This document shows, piece by piece, positions 46,143-57,600 of a stretch of DNA of 64,000 nucleotides (positions within the stretch are counted from its first letter, which is position 1; each line of letters begins with the position of its first letter). The translations under genes and the position numbers were made by a program. Source of the DNA: Coffea arabica (Eukaryota; Streptophyta; Magnoliopsida; Gentianales; Rubiaceae); the NCBI RefSeq assembly GCF_036785885.1, contig NC_092317.1:5830501-5894500 (forward strand). Reading direction: 5' to 3'. The notes beneath the pieces were generated by a model. It searched no databases and was not told the origin of the DNA. It saw only the letters and a program-made list of their open reading frames with translations.

Positions 46143-46300
46143 TGTTTGGATAGTGGGTTATTTCCCTAAATATATTTGCTTACATCACCATTACAATTTC
46201 CAATACAGTTTTTTATTTTTCCAATTACCTTTTTATCTCACATACATCACATCACAAAAAGTGCTACAATAAAAATATCTCAAATAATTTACAATCCATG
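46143..46300. mobile_element. MITE of the TTTGGATAG family, truncated
   Basis: The start GTTTGTTTGGATAGTGGG is followed by ATATTTGCTTACATCACC and TCACATCACAAAAAGTGCTA, matching the right half of the element at 26076-26396. The middle is deleted. Confidence 0.6.
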
Positions 46301-46664
46301 CTTTTCCATTTACTGCAATTCAAAGTGTAAATTGACAATCAAACGTGTTTGAGTTTACTTTTTTCTTTAGATCACAACATGCACGTATTTTGACAATTAA
46401 ATAATCAATTAGTCTATTTTATCTAAACCATAACATTTACAAGTTCATTCCTTTTTTTTTTTTTTTTGGCATCACTGGACACAGTAAAGACATTGATACA
46501 AAAGACATGTGGAATATTTTAACAATAAATTAAGCAAATAGTCTATTTTTTTTAATCACTGTAGTATCTTTTCCTTCGATCCAAACGGTTCCTCAAATTA
46601 GGAGTTCAACTTATGCAGAGCAATTGAGCAAACTCCTAAGTCCTAACCTATCAAGCCACACAAT

Positions 46665-47345
46665 TAGAGGTGTCAAAATGGGTGATTTGGGCGGGTTTGG
46701 GTTCGGTAAAATGGGTAATGGGTATAAGTGATTCAACCCATTTATACCTATTTAATTAGATGGGTATAAATGGATAAGTCAAAAAATGAATTGGGTAACC
46801 CAATTATCCATTTATAACCCATTTATTTTAACTTTTTTGTAAACTCATTTAAATTCATTTTTGCAAACTAAATTATCAATTTATACCGTTCTTTGCACAT
46901 ATTATTAGTTTTAAATATTTACTTATAATGCTCAATAAGCCTAATTACCAATTTTTTTCCCATCCATACTCTATGTCGCAAAATTACATATTATTTAATA
47001 ATTGAATAATAAGAATATAAAAATTTGAACGAAATACTATAAAAGTTAATATAAAAACTTAATCCAAAAATTTTGAACCCCTAACATTTTTTTTTATATA
47101 TAAATTTAAAATTTCATTTTGAAAAGATAAGAAAAGAAGTTAAAACTTATCATAAATTGGTAATACTGAAAAATGAGCAAGTTAACAAACTAAGAGAAAA
47201 TAAAATGATAAGACAAAACCAACAAATAAATGGGTATTATTAGGTAATCCATTTATACCTATATATAAAAATTTAAAATACCCATACCCATCTATTCATG
47301 GATGAGTATGGCTAAATTCAGTTAAATGGGTTGGCACACACAACC
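46665..47345. mobile_element. Probable hAT-type element with AAATGGGT sub-terminal repeats
   Basis: It starts TAGAGGTGTCAAAATGGGT, a common plant hAT-type terminus. It has many CATTTATACC/GGTATAAATG motifs in both orientations at both ends and a very AT-rich core. The right end near AAATGGGTTGGCACACA is degraded, so no target duplication was fixed. It lies just upstream of the coiled-coil gene and may abut its promoter. Confidence 0.5.
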
Positions 47346-47519
47346 GACAATGGCTAATAGACAAGAACTGTGAGAGAAAATATGTACTAATTCGAATATT
47401 CAAACAGAAAATGATTTCTATATGTGACCCGCCCGAATCGAATCCAATCGAATCGAATAATTGTGTGTTAGGCACATTTGAGAAGTGAAAACACCAAAAA
47501 AAAGCGCGGGAAGAGAGCA

Positions 47520-49161
47520 ATGGAGGATTCAGGTGCAATTCTCTGTCAGATCTCCTCTCTCAAGGATATGCTTGATCATGTACGCCATTTATACATGCAT
47601 GTATATATGTCCACAATTTATTTAGTATTTATTATTATTTGTTCTAATTTGGTCTTCAAATTTTAGGTGAACGAAGAAATCGAGAAGAATATTCAGATCA
47701 CCAGAGACATCGAATCGGAGATCGTCAAGTGCGGAGAAATCGAGACCGCTTTAATTGCTCGAGAGCTCGAATTGATGAGAACGGCGTACATGTTACAGCT
47801 CGAAATCCACAGCCTGAAGATTGTCACAGGTGCAAATTACTTAACCAAAAAAAAAATCAGTAGGGTAGAGTAGCTTATATTAATTGTTTTTCGGCATATG
47901 GAAACATTAAATTTAAGTATTTTGCTTACTTTTCTGATCAAATAGTAGACTTATATTGCCCGAATTAACTCCAATATTATAGATAATTGGGAAAAAAATT
48001 CTTTTTTTGACACCTATAGTTTTTAGGAGAATGATGCACTGTTTCATCCGTGTTGTGTTTCCCAGATGATTCGACAAGCTCAGTGAAAGTATTGGAAAAT
48101 GAGATATGCTGTCTCAGAATGAAGAAAAACGAGATAAAGAGAAGAATGAACAGCAAGCGGTAATACTCTGAAAGTGTCTGCCAGGAAAACAAGTAGAAGT
48201 TGGCGTACATCAGAAATTAGGTTCTTTGTTTGCTTTACTGTGTTTTTTTTTTAACTAATCTGGAACTTTCAAAATAGTCGCATATCCTGATTTTGTATAG
48301 CTATGTTGCCAAAAACAAGTCCAAACTTCTTTTTACTTTTGCCCCCTTATACCTTTTTCTGTAGGAAATCATTTTTCTGATAGCAGGTATCTGATTCGCT
48401 GTTTCGATTTCTATGGGTTGTCAAGTTGTGTGAAATGGCTATTTGAATCCTATGTAGAATTCCGTTGTCTGTCAAAGTGCAATTTTGTTTGCTTGCTGCA
48501 GTTCTAATGGTCTATCTTTCTAACACCAAGTTGCGGACTGCCCTGTCAAGACTTTTTCTGTTTGTGTACAGGGAACAATTCATGGTTGTATGCCTAGATT
48601 TTCAGGAAGAAATCAGCAAGCGAGAAAATGATAGAGCTTTGGTATTGCTGGAGGAGAAACAAGTGCTAGAAAATGAAATTGATGATTTGAATAAGAAGAA
48701 TAACGCTCTGAAAAACTCAATGATGGCATTCATGGAAGATATAGTTGAAGATCTTCAGGGTTCTATATCTGGTAATGCTAGTTTTTTCTTTCTTTCTCTT
48801 TGTGCTACACATTTTTATTCCTTTTTCTTTCTTTTTTTAATCTGTTGATAGTTTTTCTTAAACACAATAAGCTGGAAGTAAGGTTTACAAACCCTTGTGT
48901 GATATGGCCTTCTTTAAACTTGTTAATTGCCAAATTCTGCTTCCACAATGAAGCTGGTGAATCTTCTATAAATTCTGTAACTATCATTGGTGCTGTTTAG
49001 GCTTGTTCGTCACCTCACACTTATTCTTGTGTTGCAATTTGTGGTGAGATGCAGCTTTACAAGTTGAGATTCAGGCTAGAAACTTTGAGAATGACAAAAT
49101 GCTCAAGGATATTGAGGAGTTAAAAGCAACTCTGCTATCAGCAATTTCTTTTGGGTCTTGA
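47520..49161 (+). CDS. Coiled-coil protein of unknown function, 207 residues
   Basis: Five exons: 47520-47579, 47667-47829, 48066-48159, 48572-48771 and 49055-49161. All junctions are in frame with GT/AG introns. The protein opens MEDSGAILCQISSLKDMLDH. It is then almost entirely charged heptad-like helix: VNEEIEKNIQITRDIESEIV, ENEICCLRMKKNEIKRRM, EEKQVLENEIDDLNKKNNAL and MLKDIEELKATLL, ending SAISFGS. There is no signal peptide, membrane span or enzyme motif. The acceptor of exon 4 is the CAG at 48569-48571, because the nearer TTTTCAG at about 48597-48603 does not fit the phase. I recall similar uncharacterised plant proteins but no established function. A structural or complex-scaffold role is only inference from the coiled coil. 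Confidence 0.8.
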
Positions 49162-49766
49162 TCTATGGTAATTTTCTTCATGATATGTGGAGACAGTTGA
49201 TCTTTCATTGACATTATTGGTTTGGCTCCATTTCTTCACCTCTGCCCTATGTCTTTCCTCTACTTCATCAGTAAAAAGGTAAAATCCTTATCATGTACCA
49301 TGATGGCTCAACTCCTTATCAGCTGAATTTTCCTGAATTGAAAGTTGTTTATCAAAACCATGAGATGTATATATCTGTTTGACCATCTATCAGTAGATTT
49401 TCAGTATATACTAGGAAGAGGGAAGAAAATGTGTTTAGTTCTTAAAGTATTTCGGGGTAAAATAATCTTAACTGTCATTTGGAAAGTTGAGGGTTAAACT
49501 TTATTTAGATTTTGAGCACAAATATAGGCCATCTTCTTAATCTGTACAAGGTGGAAATGCTGTAGAGTTTTCATTCTTTTTGGTTGGATATGCACTTTGC
49601 TTTATTAACAGCTATGGTGCTTATTCTAACTTGAATTAAGCTGTGGTATTTTTGCTTATGTTAAATTGTCTACTCACTATCTTTTCCGTTTGCTAACTTA
49701 AAGAAAAATACAGTACATGCACAATCTGAATGCTAAACTTTGATCAGTTTACACATAAGTTCGAAA
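49162..49766. other. 3' region of the coiled-coil gene and spacer
   Basis: No gene or repeat recognised; presumably 3' UTR in its first part. Confidence 0.4.
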
Positions 49767-49921
49767 TTGCACGTTTTTTCATCAGTTCTAAAATCCTTGG
49801 CTACGATCTGAAATATTTCAAAGCTCTTTTTAGTTGTAATTGCTTGCACGTTTTTTTTATCAGTTCTAAAATCCTTGGCTACGATCTGGAATATTTCAAA
49901 GCTCTCCTTAGTTGTAATTGC
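49767..49921 (+). repeat. Two-copy tandem repeat, 77-bp unit
   Basis: The unit beginning TTGCACGTTTTTTCATCAG and containing CTAAAATCCTTGGCTACGAT occurs at 49767 and 49844 with a few substitutions and small length changes in the T run. Confidence 0.9.
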
Positions 49922-52230
49922 TTATTCCACAAGGTTTTACAAACCTTATAATTTCACTTCTGTTGTCCCCCTCTACATGCTGCAGCTGCAAAAAGTGAAT
50001 GTGGAGGAGCTGACTTTTACATGCTTGAATCTTGTCCTCCTGATCATGAACCTGTTGTATGAGGGCACAAATTTTATGGTTGCACGTACAAGCCCCATGC
50101 TGAAACAGTGCATGCTGAGAGGAATTCTAGTTTTGTGAAATTTGGTGCTCAGCTCAACTTTTAGTTAGCAGCCAAGGTAAACTGACACAATTCCTTTTTC
50201 TGGCAAGAGGGAAAAAGAAAAGACGCAACAGCTCCGCTTGTATTGTGTTTTGTCTCCTTGGAACTGAGCATTTTAATTTGCCTTTCATCCATTAAAAATT
50301 GTTCACTCATCAACCATGGCTTGAAGTTTGATAAGAGGAGGAAATGGTTAGGTTCGTAGGTGAAATCAACGGGGTGTTGTATAAGCACATAATGAAGGAA
50401 GATTGTCTGCCATATTAAAGACAGGAACCATGTATTGTCTTGCAATAATCACGTGCTTTTCGATCCTTTGGGGCTGTGCGCTTTTGGTATTCCCGGATAA
50501 TTGCATGTAGGGAAGTGCAAACTCAGCATGGGACCTGTACTTCCATCATGTAGCTGGTAAAAAATGAAAATTTAGCACTGCCCTGCAGAATGTTTAAGCT
50601 TCGTAACTGGTAAGTGATTGGATCAGTAATTAAGCATTTGAGGTGCCAAGCTCAATTTATGCATCAGCATACCGTTGTAAGTACCTTTCCCAGAGTAAAA
50701 AATTGCAAAAAATAAAATTCAAAAGGAAAATTGTAGGTGGGCTTTTGAGGGCAAGTCACTTGTTCAATTGTTTCAGAGTAACTCTTGCCGCTTTATTTAC
50801 CAAGTTGTTTCATAAAATGTTCAGTACATGTGTATGTAAATTTGGTCAGGCAGATTGAATCTATGTATTATTAGTCTATACAGGATCAGCTTTGCGACTT
50901 TCAATCAATGAAGAAGGGGGAAGAACTTGAAAAAAAAAATGTGCGTCCAGTAAACGAGTGGATGTTGGGCCCAAAGTGAATTTATCCTCTATAAGAGGAG
51001 GATTGTGATCTTCCTTGATGTTCAATTGTGGATTGACGCCCTCCATCTTTTCTTCTTTAGAATTTCAATTATAAAGTGCAGCATTGCTCTATTATATTTA
51101 TATATAGTGCCTAGAGGAAGAACTTTGCGGGTGAAAAGTATATGAAGATGAACAGTGCTTCAGTCAATGGAAGTTCTTGTAAGAAAAGATGTCGATGTAA
51201 AGTTGTAGGAGAGTATCTCAAAGAGCAAAGAAGTAGGCTTATCATAATGGGAAGATGTATTGTGTTGCTTCTCTTCTGGCAGGATTAGTTGGAGTGGCTG
51301 CTTGCAACTCCGCTCCTCCATTTCTGGTGCTATTTTGAATCTTTCTTGATTTTTATTCATCTGACAATCCAACAAGAATTGATTTATTTATTTATTTTTA
51401 GTGTTCACTATTCTTTTCGACTCACGATCCTTTCAGTACCTGATGCTCATTATTAGTGAAGTAATAGTTAATCTCATTATGCCATCAATTCTTGTTTCAT
51501 CTGCAGAAGATGAATGCCTGATTCGCTTCCCCCCCCCCCCCCTCTCTTAAATCGAGTTTGTTCTATTAAACCTTACTTGTTTATGGAACAAATTAATTTT
51601 GGAATGGTTTCTAAGATAAAAAGGGAAACAATGAACTAGAATATTAAAATACGCTAAAAAACACTTAATTCATACAGAGCCAAAGTAATACTTCAGCACA
51701 TTCCTGTTTCTGCTGTTCTTGCCTGTTGGAAGGACGTAGTTGCAAACTGGAGAAGGATACCTTTAACTAGGCAAAATTGGGATTTCGGTGGATGAGTTCC
51801 TTGCTTGCTGGTGATTTTGTTGGTAACATATTGTGTAACAACACTAATGCTAGCTGCTGATGTAATTGGAACGAGTACATTCCTTTGAATGCACCGTCGT
51901 TGCTGATCAATGAAATTCTCAATGTAAAGGAATCTTAAATGAGCAGTGAATGGCTTTCAGAATAAAACACAAGCACTTTTCGTGTTATTGGAGAGAACCA
52001 AAATGAAATGACTCAAAAAATTTACTCGCTCATCAGTCTTTAGCTGCAAGCTATTAATTTCATTTTGCTTCTAATAGCCTATTTGAACAATATGAACAGC
52101 TGATTTAAAACTTAAGCATAAAAAAATCTTGGCGGCTTTACTTCTCCAGCCTTTAATTCAATGCAATTCAATCGTGCTAGCCATCCTAGTTTCATTTTAT
52201 GGGCCGTAATTGTTGCAATTTTACAAACAC
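49922..52230. other. Long spacer with no supportable gene
   Basis: Open frames here are short and unrelated to any family I know. A C12 run at about 51531-51542 is present. Confidence 0.45.
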
Positions 52231-52245
52231 AAGTATACTAGACAC

Positions 52246-52434
52246 TGGGCTAGCAGCTTGTTAGGCTATTGGTCTAAAGTCTTGGTAGGTTCAACTCTTG
52301 CCTCCAACCATACACTTGTCACTTAATTGTGACTGTCACTTTCAAGTGGTTTTCTCCACGGTTTCCCATGCTCCTCCTCCTCCTAATTAGGTTAGAGTAT
52401 AATAGTTATATAACTGTTATTGTTAAAACAAAAA
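52246..52434 (+). mobile_element. tRNA-derived SINE, plus strand, older copy
   Basis: The order is an A-box-like TTAGGCTATTGGTC, a B-box-like GGTTCAACTCTTGCCTCC, then ACTTGTCACTTAATTGTGAC, ending in an A-rich tail. The B-box region and the following block match the SINE at 2846-3027. An imperfect target duplication AAGTATACTAGACA / AAGTATATTAGACA occurs at about 52231-52244 and 52435-52448. Confidence 0.75.
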
Positions 52435-52487
52435 AGTATATTAGACATTGCATATCTTATCAAGATAAACCAAATTTAATTATCAAA

Positions 52488-52590
52488 GGGATAATTTCAC
52501 ATACCTCTCCTAAGGTTTTGACAATTGTAGAAAACTCCTCTCAAGTTCTAAAAATTACACCTACCTCTCCTATTTTCATTGTATAAGTAA
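52488..52590 (+). mobile_element. Left terminus of a GGGATAATTTC MULE-like element
   Basis: GGGATAATTTCACATACCTC begins a block matching the left ends at 3600 and 18207. No matching right terminus was found downstream, so the element is truncated or its far end has decayed. Confidence 0.6.
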
Positions 52591-54080
52591 TATTCCAGAC
52601 CCAAGAGGCTAGACTTTTCTCAAAAATCCTATAATGCCCTTGAGTTATAATTCACAACAAAATTAAGCATGAAAAAAATGGTTCATTGTCTCCATTTTAT
52701 TCATTTTTATTTGTCATCACCATTGCTTACTTATTAACATCCAAATCACCACTAAATAAATACTTACATTTGTTCTAATGTCCCTTTTTTGTCTAAAACT
52801 TTTCGGTGCAAACCACTGTATCAATTACAAACACCGCATCAAATACCTAAAAGTTTACCTACAATCTCAAATTTTGTTTAATACAAAGCAATATTCATCA
52901 ATATTTCTAAATTTCAATCCATGCCTGCCACCTTTTAAATACAAAATAGTCTAATCCATCACTACTAATATCAATATCCACTATACTTCATCAGCACAAA
53001 GTTCAAAATCAATCAAATTCTTTCTATAAGAATAACATCACTAATAATTGCAAATAAAAAAACAAAATGCAGTTAAAAATATATCAGGAACACCTTTTTT
53101 TTCATAACAACCATAATAGTATAATATTTATTTAATCCCTATTCCACTTCTTATCCTTAATTTTTTTAATTTTTATCACTATCATTGTCTTCATTTCCAT
53201 CTAGTTTGATAATGAAATCATTACTCGTCATTTAACAATTTCTATTTGTTAATACCTATTAAAAATTGAAAACAAAAATGGGTGCAAATAAACTATTTAA
53301 AGAGATATTTGAGAATAGACACCAAAATAGATAAGAACTAGTGGTTGGTAATAATATATTGTTATTGTCTAAATTTTTTTTGCATATATTTTTTTTTGGT
53401 TCCAGGTGAACAACATAAGAAAAGCAAAAACCAATGGTCTTTTGCAAAATCAGTTGTCATTCCACGAAAACTAAAATTTATGTGAAATTTAAGCTTCACA
53501 CAGAAAGAGACTTCAAGGAATGACGGATAATCAACAAAAAAAAAAGGTCAGAAGATGATTTTTCAAACCAAACAACTACCTCAAAACAGCTTTGACACTT
53601 AGCACTACAGTAAGAATGAGCAGACATCAAACATCAGTTCCTTCAAGAAAAATGGAAAAGCCAAGGGATAATGAATAAAACCCACAATTTAGATCTTATA
53701 TTCCAATCAGAAAGAGGGGACCAGAGGAAGAGGACTACTCATTGCCATCTACAACAATTGAACAAAGCAATATGCACAACTACACCTGAAATATATGGTA
53801 CACTACACCCCAGGTGATCGCCTCCAAGCCTACAAAACCAGAGAATATGGCATCAAAAAACAAACAAACCGGAGAACAGAGGCATAAAAAAAAGTAGACT
53901 CCATAACCACCTCGCCACAAACTCCCTCAGTGGTCTCCTTGCCACCAAACCACCCCACCTGCAGCCTTAACCAACCACACGATGCATTCAGTTCATCTAT
54001 TACAATCCTCACTTACCTACCAAGAAAGACCCAAGTCCTTCTAACATTTCAAAACTTAACACTGTTTCAAGTGAAAGCAA
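52591..54080. other. AT-rich spacer, nothing firm
   Basis: No gene or bounded repeat recognised. The open frame at 53830-54012 (minus) has no family resemblance. Confidence 0.4.
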
Positions 54081-54086
54081 TTTAGA

Positions 54087-54710
54087 ATGTACCTAATCTG
54101 GTCCCCGTCGGCTGCTGTTCATGAACGCACCTATAGCGAAGACGGCGGCTACAAAAAGCAAGCCCCAGATGTCTTCAAATCGACGGTTGCAATACTCGAC
54201 CTTCTCCTCCAACCTTACAAGTTCAAACTCCAGGTCCGTTTATTTTGCAGTCAAATCAGCAAGTTCGAAGGTTTTACCTGCCGTGACAGGGGCATCTGCC
54301 TTATCAAGTTGCCGTTCCAATTTTCTTTGCACTGCAAAAAAATGTGGAGATTACTCCCGAGACGACCGTTGTTGAAGCTACACGGCCAAGGTCACTAGAT
54401 AGTGATTTTGGAAGTGGTTCATTGGTCATGCCTGGGGGTAGAGGTAGGGCTGAGGCTAGGGTTTGGGTCGCGGGGGTCGGGGTCACGGATGGGGGTAGGG
54501 GTTGGGGTTGAAAAACTATCAATTAGAACTTTGTGGGACTTGACAAACAGCCTTAAAAAGAAAAGTCAAAGAGCCTACAATAGGACTTGACAAAGGCGAT
54601 GAATTTAGATCCACTAGAATCTTAAAAAAAAAGGTTTTTAAAAAATTTAGAATTGCCACTCGGTATTCAGTTAGGTGTATCAAGTTACTTAAAAAGAGTA
54701 ATTTTTTATT
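54087..54710 (-). mobile_element. Second copy of the coiled-coil-encoding retroelement-like fragment
   Basis: The block 54175-54352 matches 36893-37065. On the minus strand it encodes VQRKLERQLDKADAPVTAGK, then (after a stop) LEFELVRLEEKVEYCNRRF and a hydrophobic segment WGLLFVAAVFAIGAFM, suggesting a coiled coil with a C-terminal membrane span. A G-rich tract (54430-54515) and a decayed GCCACTCGGTATTCAGTTAG block follow, the counterpart of the motif near 37210. It is broken by stops. Confidence 0.45.
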
Positions 54711-55740
54711 TTTGAAATACAAATTAGAATCACAACGCCAAATTCTTCGAAATCAAATAAATGAGATTGGAATCTACATTTGTGAGGAAGGAAAGATCAA
54801 GATTTTACCCTCAAGCATTTCTTACACCCGATAAAACTAATTGCGAGTTTAATTTCGATCTTCTAATTTTAATGACAAAAATGAGTTAACTTATTTCTAG
54901 ATACATGATGTGCATTTAAGTAAAATCTAAATGCATAAAAAACAAGCATCACGTATGAAAATAAAATAAAACAAAATGATTAGTTCCAAAACTTTCGTTT
55001 GGAAAAGCTAAGGAATAACACACTCTTCACCTATCGGTCACACTCCATAATAATAAAAAGTAATTAAGGTAAAAATACAAGAAAAGAAAGAAAAATAAGA
55101 AAAATTTATGATAATTAAATGCACCTATACTCCATATGAGTTACACCAATTCTAAGAAGGAATAATTAAATGCACTCATGCTCCATATGAGTTACATCAA
55201 TTCTAAAAATGGAAAATGAAATAAATTATAACTTAATTTGACAAATTGAAGTATTAATTTATTAACTAATAGTCACCTAATCTAATCCTGAGGACCTAAT
55301 TGAAATTGCCTAAAGCAAAGACAAGGGGATAAATCTCGAAAGTCCTACAACCTGTGGGTAAAATTACAAAGTATAGGAAAATTGGGAGACTAAGGGGCGA
55401 CGATAGTGGTAGAATTGGCACCCAAATTCTATTTATTTTTCATTTTTTTGTTCTTTTTTTAGAGGCTTGCCATAAAGCCCAACATTCTAATCATGTGATA
55501 AAGATTTGAACTTCATTTCAAAATCAATTTCATTTGTTTTAGACGAATTTTTATTAGGTGCAATTGGAGCTTAAATTTTACTTTTGTGTGAGAAATTTTA
55601 AGTAAGATAAAGTACATAGTAATTTATTGGTAAAAAAAAATGTACATAGTAATTTGAGTATGCGAGTCCATTCTCCAAAAGAGTTAATTTTTTTTTCGAA
55701 AGTTAATTTAGTTAGTTAATTTTCTTTTTTTACCATTTTT
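54711..55740. other. AT-rich spacer upstream of the HDA15-like gene
   Basis: Contains a short imperfect tandem repeat around 55110-55210 (AATTAAATGCAC..CTCCATATGAGTTACA twice). No gene recognised; the last few hundred bases presumably include the HDA15 promoter. Confidence 0.45.
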
Positions 55741-55759
55741 ATGAGGCTTTCCCGTAGCC

Positions 55760-55957
55760 CGAGCCCAGGAGCCCTAAAACCTTTCACACCCGACCTCTAT
55801 CGCTGCAATCCAAGGCCGTCGCTCGGCCCCCCGACCACCATCCACCGCCGTGGCTCTTCTCCTTCCGGCCGACGCGATTTTAACATTGACAGGAGAACTT
55901 AAAGAAGCTCATTCAGCTCTCTGCCTTCCATCAAAACCATGCAGTTCGCTATCTGAG
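55760..55957 (+). promoter_or_regulatory. Probable 5' UTR exon of the HDA15-like gene, with a short upstream ORF
   Basis: A GC-rich stretch just upstream of the HDA15 coding region ends in a good donor, TATCTGAG|GTAACTTTTC. This suggests a leader exon followed by a leader intron of about 1.6 kb. The last ATG in it (55939) opens a five-codon upstream ORF, M-Q-F-A-I-stop, ending at 55956, one base before the splice donor. Transcription start is not visible, so the 5' limit is approximate. Confidence 0.55.
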
Positions 55958-57600
55958 GTAACTTTTCTTTGCCTTTAAAATTTAATTTTTTTACTTATTT
56001 CTTTTACTATTCGTACATATTTGTATATGTATCTACATTTTTTATCACACAGTCGGGACGTTATTTTTAGGTATTAAATTGGATATTTGGATTGTTATTG
56101 TGGTCTATTTCGGTTTTTTTCTTTGGTTATTGGTGTTACTTTAGGAGTGGGATTGAGATTGTCAAAGTATCTAGCTTTTAATTTTTAAAGGTTCGATTTT
56201 TATGCCTTAAAAATTGCTAGTAAATCTGTAGAAACAATGGAGTAAAATTGGTATAAGGATTAAAAGTTCACGTTGCAAGGAGGAGAAATGTACACAAGCT
56301 TAGTTTTGAAATAGTACTCCTTTTGGTTGAGCATAGAATATCTTTCCGATGCAGTGATTTTATCTTCCCAATCAAGGTCAAGAACAGATCTTTTCTGGAC
56401 AATGTATATTCATGGATTTGATGAAGTAGATTTTTGGACATGTAGGCTTTATTGTCTAGTTTTTGAATATGATAACTTGTGACTTGTTCTTTGTCCAATA
56501 GCATATGCTGTAAAATTGAAAGACCAACTTTTTCCTCTAAGTTTATCCTGGTTCTTTGTAGACCAGGACCAGATGGAGGTCAATCACATTGCAATGGTCA
56601 CCCCATACTGGTTGATAATTCACATTGTAATTGCTGTTGTCATCAACAGGATGGTACCACAGTTTCAAATTGAAGATTTGCAGGCGTAGAAATAGTCATC
56701 TAAGAACAACATTTTGAAATTATTGGGAAAATGAACTTCATATTCTAAAATTTTACTATACTATTAACTGCAAAGACATCCTTTTTCGTCCTGGTTTCCC
56801 TTGTTTCTGTTGGTGTACTTCTTCTTGTCTTTTATTATTGCTTTTAGTCTGTGTGATTTTACTCTAAACAGCCTGTTTATGGGTGTGTGGTTGCAAAAGT
56901 ATTACATACAGCTAAAGGATTCGTTGAGTTGATGCCAGGAAATTGTGAAGTATTGGCTTTAATTCAGTTGGGTTGAATTTTAGTATTTAATTAGTGTAGA
57001 ACTTCTATCTTGATATCCTTCACATTTGATGATGTACACATACTGGTGGTTTTTTCTCTTTGATGTCAGTTTTTTTGGTTAAATTTGGTTGATTGTTCCC
57101 CAGAAAACTTCAACTTTTACAGTGTTGAAATGTATGCAATTGGGGTTAATTTCTTTCTATTTGGTTCAACTTGTACAGTTTCAAGAGCTTTTTTACGTTG
57201 ACTAATTTTCTTTGTGGAACTTGTTATCAATGTCGTTTAGTTCAGCAGAAAGGTGTTTAATGGGGATTTTGGATTCATGGGAATGTAGACAGGAGATTCT
57301 TTTGTCGACATTATGGCTATGTGAGTTTAGACCTTTCTAAGCCCCAGCACTGAGGGAACCTTGTTCTGGACTCTACTCAACATGGCTTGTTCTGTATTAT
57401 CTGGGTGTTTCGTAGGAGAAAAAAAAAGAAGACACTTGTTTTTGTTTTGTGTATGCAATAGTTGGTTGCTTCAATTGGATCATATGGATGTTTCCTCTTC
57501 CCCTTATCAATCTTCATTTTATTTGTATTGTTTTTAGTTATGTGCCTTTTTATTTAGCCTTTTGGATCTCTCTAACTGATGGCTATCTTCTCGTGAAGAA

